NCBI RefSeq assembly: GCF_024166365.1 | Contig: NC_064819.1 | Location: 2,306,501 to 2,370,500 of the forward strand | DNA from: Elephas maximus indicus | Lineage: Eukaryota > Chordata > Mammalia > Proboscidea > Elephantidae | Direction of reading: 5' to 3' | DNA: 64,000 nucleotides | Part shown: piece after piece, positions 60,062 through 64,000 of the stretch | Numbering within the stretch: position 1 is the stretch's first letter | How the letters are laid out: every line of letters begins with the position of its first letter | Program-made: the position numbers and the translations under genes | The notes under the pieces: model-generated | Told to the model about the DNA's origin: nothing | Databases searched by the model: none | The model's input: only the letters and a program-made list of their open reading frames with translations

Positions 60062-63000
60062 TTACACTTAAATCAAGGCTTTATTTATTTTTTTAATTGT
60101 GCTTCGGGTGAAGGTTTACAGAGCAAATTAGTTTCTCATTAAACAATTAATACATATATTGTTTTGTGACATTGATTGTGAGCCCCACGACATGTCAACA
60201 CTCTCCCCTTCTCGACCTTGGGTTCCCTATTACCAGCTTTCCTGTCCCCTCCTGCCTTTAGTCTTTGCCCCTGGGCTGATATGCCCCTTTAATCTCATTT
60301 TGTTTTACGGGCCTGTCTAATCTTTGGCTGGAAGGTGAACCTCAGGAGTGACTTCAGTACTGAGTTAAGAGGGTGTCCAGGGGCCGTATTCTCTGGGTCT
60401 CTCCAGTCTCTGTCAGACCAGTAAGTCTGGTCTTTTTGTGTGTGTGTGTGTGAGTTAGAATTTTGTTCTACATTTTTCTCCAGCTCTGTCTGGGACCCTC
60501 TATTGTGATCCCTGTCAGAACAGTCAGTGGTGGTAGCCAGGTACCAGCTAGTTGTGCTGGACTCAGTCTGGTGGATGCTGTGGTAGTAGTGGTCCATTTG
60601 TCCTTTAGACTAATATTTCCCTTGTGTCTTTGGTTTTCTTCATTCTCCCTTGCTCCAGACAGGGTGAGACCAGTGGAGTATCTTAGATGGCCGTTCACAA
60701 GCTTTTTAAGACCCCACACACTACTCATCAAAGTAGGATGTAGAACATTTTCTTTATAAACAAACTATGTTGAGCTAGATGTTCCCTGAGACCATGGTTC
60801 CCAGGCATCACCCCAGTAACTTGGTCCCTCAGGGAGTTTGGATGTGTCTACGGAGCTTCCATGACCTTGCCTTAGTCAAGTTGTGCTAGCTTCTCCAGTC
60901 TTATGTGCTGTCTTACCCTTCACCAAAGTTATCACTTATCTATTGTCTATTTAGTGTTTTTCCCTCCCCACCCCTTCTCTCCCTCGTAGCCATCAGAGAT
61001 TGTTTCTTTTTGTGTGTAAACCTTTTCTTGAGTTTTTACAGTAATGGTCTCACACAATATTTGTCCCCTTGTGATTAACTTATTTCACTCAGCATAATGC
61101 CCTCCAGATTCACCCATGTTATGAGATGCTTCACAGATTCATCATTGTTCTTTAACATTGTGTAATACTCCATTGTGTGTATGTATCATAGTTTGTTTAT
61201 CCATTCTTCTGTTGATGGGCATCTAGGTTGTTTCCATCTTTTTGGTATTGTGAACAATGCTGCAATGAACATGGGTGTGCATATGTCTGTTCGTGTGACA
61301 GCTCTTATTTCTCTAGGATATATTCCCAGGAGTGGGATTGCTGGATCATATGGTATTTCTGTTTCTAGCTTTCTAAGCAAGCGCTACATCGTTTTCCAAA
61401 ACGGTTGTCACCATTTTGCATTCCCAGTAGCAATGCATAAGAGTTCCAGCCTCCCAACAGTCTTTCCAATATTTATTATCTTCTGTTTTTTTTGACTCAT
61501 GCCAGTAATTTTAGGGTGAGATGGTATCTCATTGTGGTTTTGATTTGCATTTTCTAATGGCTATTTTCTAATCGCTATGAGTCAGAACCGACTCGACGGC
61601 ACTGGGCTTAATGGCTACTGATCAAGAGTATTTCCTTATGTTTCTGGTAGCTGTGTGAATGTCTTCTTTGCTGAAGACTCTGTTCAAACCCTTTGCCCGT
61701 TTTTTAATTGGATTATTTGTCTTTTTGTTGTAGATGTGTTGGATTTTCCTGTAGATTTTAGAAATTAGGACTTTGCTGGATTTGTCATAGCCAAATTTTT
61801 TTTTCTCAGTCTGTAGATTCTCTTTTCACTCTTTTGGTGAAGTCTTTTGATAAGCATAAGTGTTTAACTTTTAGAAGATCAGAGATATCTAGCTTATCTT
61901 CTGGTGTTTGTGTATTGTTAGTTATGATTTGTGTTCTGTTTATGCTGTGTATTAGGGCCTCTAGCGTTGACCCTATCTTTTTCCTATGAGCTTTATAGTT
62001 TTTGCTTTTATATTCAGGTCTTTGATCCATTTCGAATTAGTGTTTGTAAATGCTATGAGGTATGGGTCCTGTTTCATTTTTTTTTGCAGAAGGACATTCA
62101 GTTTTGCCAACACCATTTGTTAAAAAAGACTGTCTTTTCCCCATTTGATGGACTTTGGGCCTTTGTCAAAGATCGGGTAACAGTAGATGGATGGATTTAC
62201 ATTTGGGTTCTCAATTCTGTTCCATTTGGTCCTTGTGTCTGTCATTGTATCAGTACCAGGCTGTTTTGACTACTGTAGCTGTATAGTAGGTTCTGAGGTC
62301 AGATACTGCCAGTCTTCCTACATTCTTCTTCTCCTTCAATAGTGCTTTACTTATTCGGGGCCTCTTTGCTTTCCATATGAAGTTAATGATTAGTCTTTCC
62401 ATGTCTTTTAAAGACTGCTGTTGGTACTCAGATGGGAATTGCATTGTATTTGTAGATTGCTTTGGGTAGATTGACATTTTCACAATGTTGAGTCTACTTA
62501 TCCATGAGCATGGTATTTTTTTTCCATTTATGTAGATGTCCTTTGGTTTCTTGCAGTAGTATTTTGTAGTTTTCTTTGTATAGGTCTTTTATGTCCTGGT
62601 TAGATTTATTCCCAAGTATTTTATTTTTTTAGAGGCTATTATAAATGGTGTTGTTTTCCTGATTTCCTTTTTCTAGTTCTCTTTATTGGTGTATAGGAAT
62701 ACACCTGATTTTTGTATGTTTACCTTGTATCCTGCTACTCTGCTGAATCTTCCTATTAGTTCATGTAGTTTTCTCGTGGAGTCTTTTGGGTTCTCTATGT
62801 ATAGTATCATATCATCCACAAATAGGTACAGTTTTACCAGTTTGGATGTCTTTTATTTCTTTTTCTTGCCTTGTTGTTCTACCTAGGACTTCCAGCACAG
62901 TGTTAAATAGGAGTGGTGCTAAAGGGCATCCTTGTCTTGTTTCTGTTCTCAAGGGGAATGTTTTCAGCCTCTCTCCATTAAGAATGATGTTGGCTATTGG

Positions 63001-63490
63001 TTTTGTACAGATGTCCTTTACTATTTTGAGGATTTTCTCTTCTATACCTATTGTATTGAGAGTTTTTATCAGGAATGGGTTTTAGACTTTGTCAAATACC
63101 TTTTCTGCATTGATTGAGATGATTATGTGATTCTTTTATTTATGTGGTAGATTACATTGATTGATTTTCTAATGTTGAACCATCCTTGCATACCTGGTAT
63201 GAATCCTGCTTGGTTGTAGTGTATTATTTTTTTTATATGATGCTGAATTCTATTGGCTAGATTTTTGCATATGTATTCATGAGACATATTGGTCTTTAAT
63301 TTTCCTTTTCTGTGGTGACTTTTCCTGGTTATGCTGGCTTCATAGAATGAATTCAGCAGTATCCCTTCCATTTCTATGTTCTGAAATAGTTTGAGTAGTA
63401 CTGGTGTTAGTTCTTCTCTGAAGCATTGATAGAATTCTCCAGCGAAGACATCTGGGCCAGGGCTTTTTTCTGTTGGGAGTTTTTTCATTA
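60062..63490 (-). mobile_element. 5'-truncated L1, minus strand
   Basis: The 3' UTR (60062-61020, subtype with 'aaattagtttctcattaaac', including a GT microsatellite at 60438-60453) is followed by ORF2 in reverse to about 63490. Remnant frames include the C-terminal end (61186-61380), 61806-62030, 62250-62483 and an RT segment (63123-63488, with [16 protein letters not shown]). Frames are broken by stops and shifts. A 35-bp AfroSINE tail sits inside at 61577-61611. The element is cut at 63490 by another L1 tail. Confidence 0.9.
61577..61611 (+). mobile_element. AfroSINE tail fragment inside L1
   Basis: Only the 3' tail is present ('gctatgagtcagaaccgact' plus 'cgacggcactgggctt'). On both sides the L1 text repeats 'aatggcta', near 61557 and 61609, so this looks like an extremely 5'-truncated SINE insertion. 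Confidence 0.75.
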
Positions 63491-63502
63491 CTTTTTTTTT
63501 AA

Positions 63503-64000
63503 ATAATTTTTATTGTGCTTTAAGTGAAAGTTTACAAGTCAAGTCAGTCTGTCACATATAAGCTTATATACACCTTACTGCATACTCCCATTTACTCTCC
63601 CCCAATAAGTCAGCCCACTCCCTCCTTCCAGTCTCTCCTTTCATGACCGTTTTGCCCATTTCTAACCCTCTCTACCCTCCCATCTCCCCTCCAGACAGGA
63701 GATGCCAATACAGTCTCAAGTGTCCACCTGATACAAGTAGCTCACTCTTCATCAGCATCTCTCTCCAACCCATTGTCCAGTCCCTTCCAAGTCTGATGAG
63801 TTGTCTTCAGGAATGGTTCCTGTCCTGGGCCAACAGAAGGTTTGGGGACCATGACCGCCAGGATTCTTCTAGTCTCAGTCAGACCATTAAGTCTGGTCTT
63901 TTTATGAGAATTTGGGGTCTGCATCCCACTATTCTCCTGCTCCCTCAGGGGTTCTCTCTCTGTTGTGCTCCCTGTCAGGGCAGTCATCGGTTGTGGCCGG
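63503..64000 (-). mobile_element. L1 3' UTR tail, minus strand, cut by window end
   Basis: Starts after a poly-T and 'aaataatttttattgtgctt', then 'aagtgaaagtttacaagtca', the same 3' UTR subtype as the tails at 35.8 and 38.3 kb. It runs off the window. Confidence 0.88.

Larger units (their letters stand above)
58043..64000 (+). other. SIDT1: SIDT1 intron 1 (partial)
   Basis: The intron runs from the GTAAGA donor to the window end. From 58043 to about 59680 no repeat or gene is recognised; 59680-59750 has an MIR or L2-like phrase ('cagcacctggcacagtgctt'). L1 sequence dominates from 59.9 kb. Confidence 0.9.

Overview
This is a nuclear genomic window from a placental mammal of the clade Afrotheria, most likely an elephant. 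Three things point there: dozens of tRNA-derived SINEs of the AfroSINE type, several long BovB-like RTE LINEs, and a very heavy L1 load, together with recognisable mammalian exons. Species is an inference from the repeat families.

Two single-copy genes anchor the window and run divergently. SPICE1 (spindle and centriole associated protein 1) lies on the minus strand. Its first three coding exons are at 15708-15806, 12888-12935 and 4351-4494. Together they give 97 in-frame codons with canonical splice sites, and the rest of the gene continues past position 1. Its presumed promoter is a CpG island at about 20.93-22.11 kb, which carries a five-copy ~99-bp minisatellite with one NRF1-type site per unit. 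SIDT1 (SID1 transmembrane family member 1) lies on the plus strand. Exon 1 is at 57821-58042 inside a second CpG island, and intron 1 runs to the window end. SPICE1-SIDT1 head-to-head order is the known mammalian arrangement on human 3q13.

Almost everything else is transposon. Region 1-20.7 kb (SPICE1 introns) holds RTE pieces, old L1 and MIR fragments and many AfroSINEs. Region 22-56 kb (between the genes) is a pile-up of L1 and RTE copies. The best-preserved RTE is at 31316-34590 on the minus strand. The deepest nest is at 43.2-55.8 kb: an RTE is split by a solo LTR and by a ~9-kb L1, and that L1 is itself split by an L1 3' tail and by a processed POLR2K retrocopy. Target-site duplications can be read at most of these insertions, so the relative order of events can be worked out. 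Region 58-64 kb (SIDT1 intron 1) has about 2 kb without clear repeats, then two minus-strand L1s.

No prokaryotic features, CRISPR arrays, functional tRNA or rRNA genes were seen, and no new multi-gene system. The most notable signals are the NRF1-site minisatellite in the SPICE1 promoter island, the POLR2K retrocopy with an open, stop-lost reading frame, the shared 3' tails of AfroSINE and RTE, the RTE copies reduced to their two ends, and the readable nesting history.
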